Positions 6,809 through 15,259 of a stretch of DNA of 26,568 nucleotides are shown here, piece by piece; position 1 is the stretch's first letter, and each line of letters begins with the position of its first letter. Made by a program: the position numbers and the translations under genes. The notes beneath the pieces are model-generated. The model saw only the letters and a list, made by a program, of their open reading frames with translations, was not told the DNA's origin and made no database searches. Origin of the DNA: Flavobacteriaceae bacterium. Lineage in GTDB: Bacteria; Bacteroidota; Bacteroidia; Flavobacteriales; Flavobacteriaceae. Location: positions 1-26,568 of the forward strand of contig JAURFJ010000006.1 of NCBI GenBank assembly GCA_030834365.1, in the 5' to 3' direction.

Positions 6809-9699
6809 GGTCTAAGAGCCTGAGCTAAAACTTCTATTGGGTGCAAGGCTATCCGTTTAGTTCCGTCTTTAATTTGGTGTCTGCAGCTTGTCCCATTGGC
6901 TACAATAAGTGTCTCTTCAGGAGCTTTTCTTACAGCCTTAAACAGTTTGAGTTCACCGATTCGCATTGAAAGGTCGTAATGCTCTTTTTCATACCCAAAC
7001 GAGCCGGCCATTCCACAGCAACCTGTTGGCATCAGCGTTACTCGATAATTCGGAATCGTATTGAGCAAATCAAACGTAATTTTTTGGTTAGAATGCGCCT
7101 TTTGATGACAATGTACATGAACCTTGACCGATCTAGCCTCTTCGGTGAACACTTCACTGGTGAAGGATCCCTCCTTCAATTCGTTTATCAAGAACTCTTC
7201 AATCAAGAAGCTCTGAGTAGCCAGTTTCTCTACATGCGGATCCTCAGGCATTAATCGAATGTACTCGTCTCTAAAACTGAGTATAGCCGAAGGTTCTAAT
7301 CCAATGATCACCAAATCTTGATCGAGATAAGGTTTAAACGTCTCCAAGCTCTTTGCAGCGCATTGCTTAGCCTGTCGCAGAAATCCTTTGGAGATAAATG
7401 CTCTACCACTTTCAGCGTATACCAAATGAAGTGCATAACCCAACCTATTGAGTACTTCTATAGCCGACTTTACCAGTGAAGCGTCAAGGTACTTACTGAA
7501 CTCGTCAATATAGAGCACTATTTCTTTTATGGGTTTATCGACCTTTGGTAGTTGGCGGTAAAATTGGTGATAGTTAACTGCATACAGCTGAGGTAAAGAG
7601 CGCTTACTAGCCACACCTAAAAAGCCCTTTATCAAGTAACTTACAGGACTCTTAAAGAGCCCATTGGCCAACCAAGCGGCATTCGAAGCCAATTTGTTAA
7701 GTGAGGTACTGTATGCAAAAAAGCGGCTTCTAAGGCTATAACCCTTTTTCTCTTGATATTGAAAGAGGTATTCAGCTTTTAATGTAGCCATGTCTACATT
7801 TGAAGGGCACTCACTAGCGCAAGCTTTACAGCTCAGACATAAGTCTAGAGCTTCAACCACTTCTTCGTGTGAAAAAGCATCTAATTCGTTTTCTTGAGTG
7901 ATAAACATGCGCAGCGCGTTCGCCCGAGCTCTTGTCGTGTCTTTTTCATCTCTGCTAGCGTGGTAACTAGGACACATGCCTCCGTGTGCTTCTTCTGTTT
8001 TTCGGCAGTCACCGCTCCCATTGCACTGTTCAACAGCTCGTAGGTAACCTTGCGAATCAGAGAAGTCTAAAAAGGTGTTTAGTTTAGGCTCTTTACGATC
8101 TGGTTCATAGCGTAATGCTTTATCCATTGGATACGGATTGACAATCTTACCTGGGTTAAATAAACCCTGAGGGTCAAAAAGCCGCTTTATCTCTTTAAAA
8201 AGAGCATAGTTATCTTCTCCTACCAGTTCTGGTAAAAATTCAGCTCTGACTATACCGTCTCCATGTTCTCCGCTTAAACTACCTTTGTATTTTTTAGTCA
8301 ATTGCATTACATCGGTTGTTATCGAACGAAATAACACAACGTCTTCTGATTTTTTTAAATTGAGAATAGGTCTTAAGTGCAATTCACCTGCTCCAGCATG
8401 GGCATAATAGACCGCTCTTTGCCCATAGCGCTTCATGAGCGCCGAAAACTCCATTATAAAGGGTTTGAGATCAGATAACGCAACGGCCGTGTCTTCGATG
8501 CACGCAACGGCCTTATCATCTCCAATCATATTTCCTAAAAGACCTAACCCTGCTTTGCGCAATTCGTGAGCCTTCTGAATAGAGTCTCCCTCAAGTACGG
8601 GTGAAGCATAACTCGCACTGTATTGCTTTAAAAAGTCTTTTAGTCTAGACACTTGAAGATCTAAATCTTCTACAGAATGTGCGCGAACTTCAAGCATTAA
8701 AAGCGCTTCGGGGTCACCGACCACAAAATCACGAGCACTGCTGTACAACTTGTTGCCTTTAGTGCAGTCGAGAATAACCTTGTCCATCATCTCACAGGTG
8801 TAGAGCATATGCTTCATAACGGTCTCTACATCACTGAGACAACCCTCTAAAGAGTCGTAATGCGTAACCACCATGGCTGCATAAGCAGGGGGGATTTCGT
8901 CGAGCTTTAATTCAATTTCAGTGGTGAAAGCAAGCGTACCTTCACTTCCGCACAAAAGTTTAGCTACATTCCAGTGCTGAGTACCGCTGGACTCTTCTAG
9001 ATCGTTAATGAGCACATCGATGGCATATCCCGTATTTCGTCGATGAATTTCGGCTTTTGGAAAATGCTCACGAACCTGCTCTTTTACCCCCGCACGACTA
9101 AGTATTTCAAGCAAGCGCTTCTCTATGACTTTTCCCTGTTGGCTATACTGGATGTTCGAGGGCTCTTCTCCAAATTCGTGAATCGAACCATCAGCCAAGA
9201 CAGTTCTTAGCTTAGCTATTTTGTCACGAGTGACTCCGTAGCGAATAGAAGTGGTTCCTGAACTGTTATTGCCCACCATTCCCCCAATGGTGCAGCGATT
9301 AGCGGTTGAGGTATTTGGACCAAAAAACAGGCCGTATGGCTTTAAGTAGCTATTGAGCTCATCGCGAATGACCCCAGGCTGCACTCTAATTCGTTTGGCC
9401 TTTTCGTCAAACTCGAGAATTTTAGTGAGGTGCCTTGAGGTGTCTACAACCACACCCTCCCCTACACATTGTCCGGCTAGAGAAGTACCTGCAGCTCTTG
9501 GAATTAAAGAAATCTGATTGGCTCCCGCCCACTTTACAATTTCTTGGAGATCGCTTTCATCTTTTGGAAAGGCTACGCCCAAAGGATTCATCTGGTAAAC
9601 TGAAGCATCTGTGGCATATATCGCCCTGTACAGCTCGTCTTCTAACAATTCACCTTTAAAACGGGTCTTTAGTTCGTTAAATAATGCTGACTTTATCAT
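6805..9699 (-). CDS. FAD-linked D-2-hydroxyacid dehydrogenase with fused Fe-S domains (YdiJ/GlcD-GlcF type)
   Basis: A 964-residue fusion. Residues 1-260 are a PCMH-type FAD domain (PRAAGTSLAGQ 67-77, IGGMVGNNSSGTTSIRYG near 138-154). Residues 270-520 are the FAD-oxidase C-terminal domain with HAGAGELHLRP and SGEHGDGIVR at 476-485. The Fe-S part has Cys559, Cys565 and Cys576, then CLSCKACASEC at 621-631. The C-terminal CCG-type region holds VHCHQKAH and PTGCCGMAGSFGYEKEHYD. This architecture matches E. coli YdiJ and D-lactate/D-2-hydroxyglutarate/glycolate dehydrogenases that pass electrons to the quinone pool. The exact substrate cannot be read from sequence. Its ATG directly abuts the rhomboid stop (TAAATG), so the two are probably co-transcribed and translationally coupled. 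The stop overlaps the lpxH-like stop by four bases. Confidence 0.9.
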   Translation of the reverse strand: MIKSALFNELKTRFKGELLEDELYRAIYATDASVYQMNPLGVAFPKDESDLQEIVKWAGANQISLIPRAAGTSLAGQCVGEGVVVDTSRHLTKILEFDEKAKRIRVQPGVIRDELNSYLKPYGLFFGPNTSTANRCTIGGMVGNNSSGTTSIRYGVTRDKIAKLRTVLADGSIHEFGEEPSNIQYSQQGKVIEKRLLEILSRAGVKEQVREHFPKAEIHRRNTGYAIDVLINDLEESSGTQHWNVAKLLCGSEGTLAFTTEIELKLDEIPPAYAAMVVTHYDSLEGCLSDVETVMKHMLYTCEMMDKVILDCTKGNKLYSSARDFVVGDPEALLMLEVRAHSVEDLDLQVSRLKDFLKQYSASYASPVLEGDSIQKAHELRKAGLGLLGNMIGDDKAVACIEDTAVALSDLKPFIMEFSALMKRYGQRAVYYAHAGAGELHLRPILNLKKSEDVVLFRSITTDVMQLTKKYKGSLSGEHGDGIVRAEFLPELVGEDNYALFKEIKRLFDPQGLFNPGKIVNPYPMDKALRYEPDRKEPKLNTFLDFSDSQGYLRAVEQCNGSGDCRKTEEAHGGMCPSYHASRDEKDTTRARANALRMFITQENELDAFSHEEVVEALDLCLSCKACASECPSNVDMATLKAEYLFQYQEKKGYSLRSRFFAYSTSLNKLASNAAWLANGLFKSPVSYLIKGFLGVASKRSLPQLYAVNYHQFYRQLPKVDKPIKEIVLYIDEFSKYLDASLVKSAIEVLNRLGYALHLVYAESGRAFISKGFLRQAKQCAAKSLETFKPYLDQDLVIIGLEPSAILSFRDEYIRLMPEDPHVEKLATQSFLIEEFLINELKEGSFTSEVFTEEARSVKVHVHCHQKAHSNQKITFDLLNTIPNYRVTLMPTGCCGMAGSFGYEKEHYDLSMRIGELKLFKAVRKAPEETLIVANGTSCRHQIKDGTKRIALHPIEVLAQALRP

Positions 9700-10350
9700 T
9701 TAGTTTCGACGCTTTAAGACCCAGAAAAAGAGTAGTAGTGGTATCACCAAAACTAAAGTTAGGGTAGAATTGTTCAAAAATAGAGCTGGTTTTAATAGAG
9801 CGGTTAGAATGAATCCGCCAATGGCTCCGCCAAAATGAGCGGCATGCCCAATTCGGTCGGTGTTTTTATACATGCCGTAAACCGAATACATGAGAAACCC
9901 AAATCCAAACAATGGGGCTGGTATAGGCAATGGAATGGGCATGATCATCAACTGCATTCCTGGGTAAAGTAAAATAGAAGAATACACAATTCCCGAAACC
10001 GCTCCAGAAGCACCAACCGCTGAATAGAAAGATTCATTTTTGTGCACCCATAAAGTGAACAGATTTCCGGCGAGTAGAGCAGCTATAAATAAGATGAAAA
10101 AAGAGGTGCTCCCCAATAACCCATAAACCGTCGGAGCAAAGAAATAATAGCTGATTCCATTGACTAGCAGGTGCCAAAAGCCTACGTGTAAAAATCCGGA
10201 GCTAATCATTCTATACCACTGGCCATTTTTGATAGCATTGATCTGAAACGTATAACGATCAAACCAGTCTCTGTCGTTAAAGCCCTTTAAGGATATCAAC
10301 GCGATTACGATTAACAGAAGGATATAAGGTGGTATCAAATGAGTACTCAT
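9700..10350 (-). CDS. Rhomboid-family intramembrane serine protease
   Basis: A 216-residue multi-spanning membrane protein with the rhomboid active-site set: HLLVN with His60 and Asn64, Ser115 in VGASGAVSG, and His172 in HAAHFGGAIGG. It cleaves transmembrane segments of membrane proteins; no substrate can be inferred. Roughly six hydrophobic segments are visible, the first beginning right after the N-terminal MSTHLIPPY, and a basic KRRN ends the chain. The ATG at 10350 sits just behind a perfect TAnnTTTG box on the minus strand. It immediately precedes the FAD/Fe-S dehydrogenase with no spacer. Confidence 0.92.
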   Translation of the reverse strand: MSTHLIPPYILLLIVIALISLKGFNDRDWFDRYTFQINAIKNGQWYRMISSGFLHVGFWHLLVNGISYYFFAPTVYGLLGSTSFFILFIAALLAGNLFTLWVHKNESFYSAVGASGAVSGIVYSSILLYPGMQLMIMPIPLPIPAPLFGFGFLMYSVYGMYKNTDRIGHAAHFGGAIGGFILTALLKPALFLNNSTLTLVLVIPLLLFFWVLKRRN

Positions 10351-10361
10351 TATCTAGGAAG

Positions 10362-10369
10362 CAAATATA
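10362..10369 (-). promoter_or_regulatory. -7 box of the rhomboid gene
   Basis: On the minus strand this reads TATATTTG, a perfect TAnnTTTG Bacteroidota -7 element, twelve bases before the ATG. No convincing -33 TTG element is seen at the usual spacing. The implied leader is only a few bases. Confidence 0.55.
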
Positions 10370-10371
10370 CT

Positions 10372-10379
10372 TATCTTTA
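10372..10379 (+). promoter_or_regulatory. -7-like box of the acyltransferase gene
   Basis: TATCTTTA is one mismatch from TAnnTTTG and lies nine bases before the ATG at 10389. It is back to back with the rhomboid -7 box in a 38-base divergent spacer. It supports the downstream start for the acyltransferase, since the longer frame would place this box inside the coding region. Confidence 0.4.
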
Positions 10380-10388
10380 GTCCCTTGT

Positions 10389-11273
10389 ATGTGGGCATTA
10401 ATTCTCTTTGTTGCAATAATTCCTTGGGTGTATCTATGGTCTGTATTGCCCTTCCGATTTTTGCACGCTTTCTCTTCATTGCTCTCGAAGCTATTTTACG
10501 GCGTTTTTAATTATAGAAAACCTCTAGTAGAAAGCAATATCAAAAAGGCTTTTCCCGACATTAGCAAAGAAGAACTATTGAGCATTTCCACCTCTTTTTA
10601 CACCCATTTTACTGATCTATTGATTGAGATTGTAAAGGGTGTAACCATGAGTAACAGTGCATTTAAGAAGCGGTTTAAGGTGGTTAATTTTGAAGAGATA
10701 GAAGGCGTGCTTGATAGTGGCAAGTCAGTTGTCTTAATGGCCGCCCATCTCAATAATTGGGAATGGACCTCGGCACTGGCTTTGTATACTAGGCATCCGT
10801 TTTACGCTATTTATCAGCGGTTAAACAACAACTATTTTGATGCCTTTATGAGAAAGAATAGAGCTCGAACAGGTCTGCATTTACTTCCGACATACCAGAC
10901 CAAAGCGACCATTGAGCGGCACCAAAAAGAAAACAAAGTGGCTCTTTATGGGTTTTTGAGCGATCAATCACCAACGCTCAAAAAGGCCAAATTATGGACC
11001 ACTTTTTTTGATCGATATGTGCCCGCTCATACGGGTGCAGAAGAGTTGGCCCGCAAACACGACATGGCCGTTTTTTATATGCACTTAGAAAAAGTCAAGC
11101 GTTCACACTATAAAGCTACTTTCAGTTTAATCGCAGCAAATGCCTCTCAAGAAGAAGAGTTCGAGATTACAAAGAAATTTTTACGTTTAGCAGAACAAAG
11201 CGTTCGTAAGCAGCCTCAAAATTACCTGTGGACCCACAGACGTTTCAAGCACGAATCAGGCAAGACTGCGTAA
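10389..11273 (+). CDS. LpxL/HtrB-like lipid A acyltransferase
   Basis: A 294-residue membrane-associated acyltransferase of the LpxL/HtrB family, which transfers an acyl chain to lipid A (or a related lipid) on the inner membrane. An N-terminal hydrophobic segment (WALILFVAIIPWVYLW) is followed by LPFR and the RKPLVESNIKKAFPD segment typical of the family. The catalytic HxxxxE motif is H120-LNNW-E125, and YLWTHRRFKH near 279-288 is the usual C-terminal signature. A GTG at 10329 would add 20 residues but would overlap the divergent rhomboid start and swallow both promoter boxes; the ATG at 10389 gives the normal family N-terminus. The 3' end overlaps the convergent mutase gene by 18 bases. Confidence 0.88.
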   Translation: MWALILFVAIIPWVYLWSVLPFRFLHAFSSLLSKLFYGVFNYRKPLVESNIKKAFPDISKEELLSISTSFYTHFTDLLIEIVKGVTMSNSAFKKRFKVVNFEEIEGVLDSGKSVVLMAAHLNNWEWTSALALYTRHPFYAIYQRLNNNYFDAFMRKNRARTGLHLLPTYQTKATIERHQKENKVALYGFLSDQSPTLKKAKLWTTFFDRYVPAHTGAEELARKHDMAVFYMHLEKVKRSHYKATFSLIAANASQEEEFEITKKFLRLAEQSVRKQPQNYLWTHRRFKHESGKTA

Positions 11274-12644
11274 CTCAGCACCAAATTTATCGGCAAGCGC
11301 CTTAGCCTCTTCAAGGCTCTTTGCCTCAGAATAGATTCTAACGATCGGCTCGGTATTTGACTTCCTGAGATGTACCCAAGAGTCTTCAAAGTCAATTTTC
11401 ACTCCGTCAATGCACAGTGGAGAGTGGGCAGCATATTTTTCAGCCAGTTGCTCCAAAACCAATGAAAGTTCAGTGTCACTGAGCGCCAAGGTTAATTTTT
11501 CTTTAGCCATAAAATAAGAAGTGTAGGTATTTCGCAATGCAGACACCTTCAGTTCTCTTTCGCTCAACAACATTAAAAACAAAGCTATACCCAGCAGGGC
11601 ATCGCGACCGTAATGGTTCTCTGGATATATAACGCCGCCGTTGCCCTCACCGCCGATCACTGCTCCTACCTTTTTCATCATTGAGACCACGTTCACTTCG
11701 CCTACAGCAGAAGCGTAATAATCTACATTGTATGTATGAGCAAGATCACGAAGGGCGCGAGTTGAAGATAAATTTGACACACAAGCTCCGGGAGATTTGG
11801 AGAGAATATAATCGGCGCAAGCTACCAAGGTATACTCTTCACCGAACATAGCGCCGTTTTCATCTACAAGCGCTAAACGGTCTACGTCGGGATCTACGGC
11901 TATTCCAAAATCGGCCCCTTCAACGCGTACGGAGTTCATCAAGACTCCTAGATTTTTTTCTAGGGGTTCAGGATCGTGCGGAAATTTACCGTGCGGCTCT
12001 GAAAATAGCTCCACGACTTCTACTCCGAAGGCTCTAAGCAGCGGAGGAACGGCTAATCCGCCTGTTGAATGAACACTATCAACGACCACTTTGAATTTTT
12101 TTGAACGCACCAACTCAACGTCCACAAAACGCAGATCTTTAATTTTTTCAATGTGTCGGTCTATGTAATCAGTGATTTTATGGCGTCGACCAAGCTTATT
12201 AACCGGGCTGTATTCAAATGCAAGAGCGTCTACGTATTTCAAAAGTTGTTTTCCGTCTTCTGCGCTAAAAAATTCTCCGTTTTCGTTGAGTAGTTTCAGC
12301 GCATTCCATTCAGCTGGGTTGTGACTGGCTGTTAGTATTATTCCTCCCTTAGCCTTCTCATTTACCGTGGCAAACTCAACAGTAGGCGTAGTTGACAAAC
12401 CTAAATCAATCACTTCAAAACCTTGAGCTATCAAGGTCTGAATCACTAGCTCGTGCACCATCTCTCCTGAAATTCGGGCGTCTCGGCCTACTACAATCTT
12501 AGCGGGTTGGGCGTCTTTAAGGCGTTCTTTAATCATTTGACCGTATGCAGAGGTAAACTTTACCAGGTCCAAAGGAGTGAGATTTTCTCCAGGCACTCCT
12601 CCAATGGTACCCCTAAGTCCAGAAATCGATTTTATTAATGTCAT
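11256..12644 (-). CDS. glmM: Phosphoglucosamine mutase / phosphohexose mutase
   Basis: A 462-residue alpha-D-phosphohexomutase. It has ISGLRGTIGG at the N-terminus, the phosphoserine loop TASHNP at 105-110 with Ser107, the metal loop DPDVDR at 251-256, the sugar-specificity loop GEGNGG at 332-337, and the phosphate-binding RKSNTEP at 427-433. The GEGNGG loop and lack of any other mutase nearby favour GlmM (glucosamine-6-P to glucosamine-1-P for UDP-GlcNAc synthesis), but phosphomannomutase/phosphoglucomutase activity is possible, so the symbol is provisional. Length fits the family. A perfect TATCTTTG -7 box lies on the minus strand 20-27 bases upstream of the ATG. Confidence 0.88.
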   Translation of the reverse strand: MTLIKSISGLRGTIGGVPGENLTPLDLVKFTSAYGQMIKERLKDAQPAKIVVGRDARISGEMVHELVIQTLIAQGFEVIDLGLSTTPTVEFATVNEKAKGGIILTASHNPAEWNALKLLNENGEFFSAEDGKQLLKYVDALAFEYSPVNKLGRRHKITDYIDRHIEKIKDLRFVDVELVRSKKFKVVVDSVHSTGGLAVPPLLRAFGVEVVELFSEPHGKFPHDPEPLEKNLGVLMNSVRVEGADFGIAVDPDVDRLALVDENGAMFGEEYTLVACADYILSKSPGACVSNLSSTRALRDLAHTYNVDYYASAVGEVNVVSMMKKVGAVIGGEGNGGVIYPENHYGRDALLGIALFLMLLSERELKVSALRNTYTSYFMAKEKLTLALSDTELSLVLEQLAEKYAAHSPLCIDGVKIDFEDSWVHLRKSNTEPIVRIYSEAKSLEEAKALADKFGAELRSLA

Positions 12645-12663
12645 AATTTGAGTGATGCTTCTC

Positions 12664-12671
12664 CAAAGATA
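12664..12671 (-). promoter_or_regulatory. -7 box of the glmM-like gene
   Basis: The minus strand reads TATCTTTG, a perfect TAnnTTTG match, about 20 bases before the ATG. No clear -33 element is present. Confidence 0.55.
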
Positions 12672-12687
12672 CCTTAGTTTTCACTTA

Positions 12688-12704
12688 TTTTAGGTCACCT
12701 AAAA
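12688..12704. promoter_or_regulatory. 17-base palindrome overlapping the ggt promoter (operator candidate)
   Basis: TTTTAGGT-C-ACCTAAAA is a perfect odd palindrome ending eight bases before the ggt ATG. It overlaps a -7-like TATTTTAG at 12686-12693, so a bound protein would block transcription of ggt. The minus-strand -7 box of the glmM-like gene lies about 17 bases away. The binding protein is unknown. Confidence 0.5.
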
Positions 12705-12712
12705 ACCTTCGC

Positions 12713-14398
12713 ATGAAACGCATTTTACTCTCTATTTTATCGATAACCATGTTGATGGGCTGCAATCAAAATGGCACAACACCTGAATCGGGCTATTACC
12801 AAAATGGAGCCGTGGTAAGCTCACGCGTAGAGGCCTCTGAAATTGGAGCGCAGATTTTGAGAGAGGGCGGTAACGCGTTTGATGCCATGATTGCCACCGA
12901 GCTAGCCCTTGCAGTGGCCTATCCGTTTGCCGGAAACATCACGGGCGGAGGCTTTATGGTTTTTAGAAAAGCCGACAGAACCGTTGGAAGTTTAGATTAC
13001 AGAGAAACGGCTCCATTATCAGCCCAATCCGACTTCTTTTTAGACTCGAATGGACAGGTTATTGCGGGTAAGAGCACACTTGGGGCCAATGCCATTGGCG
13101 TACCGGGAACTGTCGCCGGGTTATTTGCCGTTTACGACTCACTGGCCTCTATGCCATTTGAACGACTTATTCAACCCGCAATTGATCTTGCTAAAAAGGG
13201 GGTTGTGGTCACCGAAAACCAATCGAAACGATTAGCTTTTTACGATTCGCTATTTACACTAGTCAATGGGCGCGTTCTCACACGCTTCTCTGGAGTTAAA
13301 GCCGGAGACACAATAAAGCACCTCGAACTTGCAAAGACACTCGAATCAATTAGAGATCAACAAAGTGCAGCCTTTTACGAAGGTGAATTAGCTGATAAGA
13401 TGGTCTCTTTTATTCAAAACAATGGTGGAGTTATTACACTAGAAGACCTTAAAGCGTATCGCGCAGTTTGGAGAAAACCCGTCCGAATTTCCTTTAAAGA
13501 CTTTGATTTAATATCTATGGGGCCTCCTAGCAGTGGTGGTGTAACGATGAAGCAGATCTTTGGAATGATAGCCCCCTACCTCACGAAAGAAATTCAACTC
13601 GACAGTGAAGCGTATATTCATTTGTTAACCGAGGCATTTAAAAGGGCTTATGCAGACAGAAATCACTTTCTTGGAGATCCTGACTTTGTTTCTATCCCTG
13701 AGGATTCTATTACAGCGAACACTTATTTAGCTCAGCGTATGCAGTCGTATAATCCTGATAAGGCAACACCCTCTGAAGCCATCGAACACGGAGAACCGCA
13801 TCAGCTAGAATCCGAAGAAACCACCCACTATTCTATTGTCGACTCCTTCGGTAATGCCGTATCGGTAACGACCACTCTAAATGGAGGATACGGTTCTAAG
13901 TTATACCATGAAGAACTCGGATTTTTCTATAACAATGAGATGGACGATTTTAGTTCGAAACCCGGGGTTCCTAATATGTATGGGCTAATAGGATCGGCGG
14001 CGAATGAAATTGCTCCGGGCAAAAGAATGCTGAGCAGTATGACTCCTACCATTGTGGAGAAAAACGGAAACTTGCACATGGTCTTGGGCACCCCCGGAGG
14101 ATCAACCATCATAACAGCTGTGGCTCAGACTTTTTTAAGGGCGGCTTTTTTCGATCGGCCAATGCAAGAATCAGTAGATGCCCCTCGCTTTCATCACCAA
14201 TGGAAACCCGATCGGCTTATACTCGAACCCAATCGATTTGATGAAAAACGTATAAGAAGTCTTCGACAACGAGGACATAGTATTTCAGAAGAAACCAATA
14301 GAATCATTGGCAAGGTGAACGCCATTAAGGTACACCAGCTATACGGCCTAGAGATTGGAGCTGATTCACGAGGTGACGAAGCTGCCGCAGGCTTTTAA
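12713..14398 (+). CDS. ggt: Gamma-glutamyltransferase, predicted lipoprotein
   Basis: A 561-residue gamma-glutamyltranspeptidase, which hydrolyses or transfers the gamma-glutamyl group of glutathione and similar compounds outside the cytoplasm. The first residues (MKRILLSILSITMLMGC) form a lipoprotein signal with lipobox LMGC and Cys17 as the lipidated residue. Motifs are NAFDAMIA near 54-61, GNITGGGF at 74-81, the autoprocessing site T370-T371-H372 (Thr370 would become the N-terminal nucleophile of the small subunit), NNEMDDF at 407-413 and GTPGGS at 459-464. All key residues are present, and the small subunit of about 190 residues is normal. It is monocistronic by layout, between divergent glmM and the convergent S24 regulator. 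A 17-base palindrome overlaps its promoter. Confidence 0.95.
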   Translation: MKRILLSILSITMLMGCNQNGTTPESGYYQNGAVVSSRVEASEIGAQILREGGNAFDAMIATELALAVAYPFAGNITGGGFMVFRKADRTVGSLDYRETAPLSAQSDFFLDSNGQVIAGKSTLGANAIGVPGTVAGLFAVYDSLASMPFERLIQPAIDLAKKGVVVTENQSKRLAFYDSLFTLVNGRVLTRFSGVKAGDTIKHLELAKTLESIRDQQSAAFYEGELADKMVSFIQNNGGVITLEDLKAYRAVWRKPVRISFKDFDLISMGPPSSGGVTMKQIFGMIAPYLTKEIQLDSEAYIHLLTEAFKRAYADRNHFLGDPDFVSIPEDSITANTYLAQRMQSYNPDKATPSEAIEHGEPHQLESEETTHYSIVDSFGNAVSVTTTLNGGYGSKLYHEELGFFYNNEMDDFSSKPGVPNMYGLIGSAANEIAPGKRMLSSMTPTIVEKNGNLHMVLGTPGGSTIITAVAQTFLRAAFFDRPMQESVDAPRFHHQWKPDRLILEPNRFDEKRIRSLRQRGHSISEETNRIIGKVNAIKVHQLYGLEIGADSRGDEAAAGF

Positions 14399-14405
14399 TA
14401 GCTTG

Positions 14406-15176
14406 CTAGGCTTCTTTTAGTTTATTAGAAGAAAGCCGCTCTTTTAGTTCCCGCATTGAGTCTTTAAGTTCAGTCAGTAATTGTAGGCTTTGGTCTTGTT
14501 CAATAACAAAAGTTATCTTACTACTCACTTCCCAAAGTTCTTGAATTTGAAAAGCATGAATTTCATAGGAGTCGTAATTGGGGTTTAACGATACTAATGA
14601 GAGCTTATTGCTATTTGGTTTTAATTCAATTTTTTTAACCATCACACTGTCTTCTAACACCACCACGTAAATCTTTGAATTGCGCAAAGCATTAAATGAA
14701 TCCACTGCTCTGGCCAAGACCCAGTCACCTGGATTCAAGGCCGGAAGCATGCTCTCCCCTTCAACCTGAAAGCCCCGATAGGTGGCATTTCTAAATTCTT
14801 TTAGGGGAAGATCAAATGCAGGAAGCTTCTCGTACCAACTGCTATCCATGATATGCTGAGGATAACCCGCAGCCGCTTTTACTTCAACTAGTAACACATT
14901 CTCTTTATCTTCAGAGTTAACCGTTATCACCTTAGGAACCAAAGAAGATTTACCCGAGGTTAAGCGCATGAGATCACTAGATTCAAATAACCAAGAGGGA
15001 TTAATCTGATGATCCTCAAATAGTTTGGCTACCACAAATCCAGGAACTTTGGTTTTACCGCGTTCTATATCGGCAGTTGAACCTGAGAGCCCCAAGTATT
15101 CACCAAATTCAGATTGAGTGTAACCCAATTCTTTTCTAAGTAATGAAAATCGTTGTGCTGTGTTTAGTGTACTCAT
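14406..15176 (-). CDS. XRE-family regulator with S24 LexA/CI-like peptidase domain
   Basis: A 256-residue transcription regulator. Residues 8-60 are an XRE helix-turn-helix (LGYTQSEFGEYLGLSGSTADIERG). Residues 95-225 are an S24 domain with a candidate Ala103-Gly104 self-cleavage site in VKAAAGYP, nucleophile Ser142 in GESMLP and general base Lys181 in DSVMVKK. Residues 228-252 form a likely coiled coil. The layout matches phage CI and LexA-type repressors that self-cleave when RecA is activated; whether this one does so is not shown. No phage genes are near, so it looks like a chromosomal regulator. It is divergent from uvrA across an 83-base spacer holding a strong palindrome. It converges with ggt, with 7 bases between stops. 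Confidence 0.88.
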   Translation of the reverse strand: MSTLNTAQRFSLLRKELGYTQSEFGEYLGLSGSTADIERGKTKVPGFVVAKLFEDHQINPSWLFESSDLMRLTSGKSSLVPKVITVNSEDKENVLLVEVKAAAGYPQHIMDSSWYEKLPAFDLPLKEFRNATYRGFQVEGESMLPALNPGDWVLARAVDSFNALRNSKIYVVVLEDSVMVKKIELKPNSNKLSLVSLNPNYDSYEIHAFQIQELWEVSSKITFVIEQDQSLQLLTELKDSMRELKERLSSNKLKEA

Positions 15177-15180
15177 GAGC

Positions 15181-15188
15181 TAAAAGTA
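15181..15188 (-). promoter_or_regulatory. -7-like box of the S24 regulator gene
   Basis: The minus strand reads TACTTTTA, one mismatch from TAnnTTTG, four bases before the ATG boundary region. The adjacent palindrome at 15194-15217 would cover the -33 region of this promoter, which fits autoregulation. Confidence 0.35.
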
Positions 15189-15193
15189 AGGAT

Positions 15194-15217
15194 TATTTCC
15201 TAATAGAATAGGAAATA
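15194..15217. promoter_or_regulatory. 24-base palindromic operator candidate between the S24 regulator and uvrA
   Basis: TATTTCCTA and TAGGAAATA are perfect 9-base inverted arms separated by the 6-base ATAGAA. A further partial half-site (GGAA-ATA-TTCC, 15211-15221) overlaps the right arm. The site lies upstream of the uvrA -7 box by 17 bases and next to the regulator's own -7-like box. Its symmetry suits a dimeric HTH repressor, most simply the divergent S24 protein. Confidence 0.65.
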
Positions 15218-15234
15218 TTCCAATGTATATGGTG

Positions 15235-15242
15235 TATTTTTG
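15235..15242 (+). promoter_or_regulatory. -7 box of the uvrA operon
   Basis: TATTTTTG is a perfect TAnnTTTG match, 17 bases before the GTG start of uvrA. The palindrome at 15194-15217 ends where a -33 element would be expected. Confidence 0.65.
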
Positions 15243-15259
15243 AGCCCAAATGATTTGCA

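Noticed and set aside
10329..10388. Longer acyltransferase starting at GTG 10329
   Set aside because: It would overlap the divergent rhomboid start and include both promoter boxes; family members begin like the ATG at 10389.
14406..15176. S24 regulator as a prophage CI repressor
   Set aside because: No integrase, Cro-like, structural or lysis genes are nearby; the flanking genes are housekeeping and closely packed.
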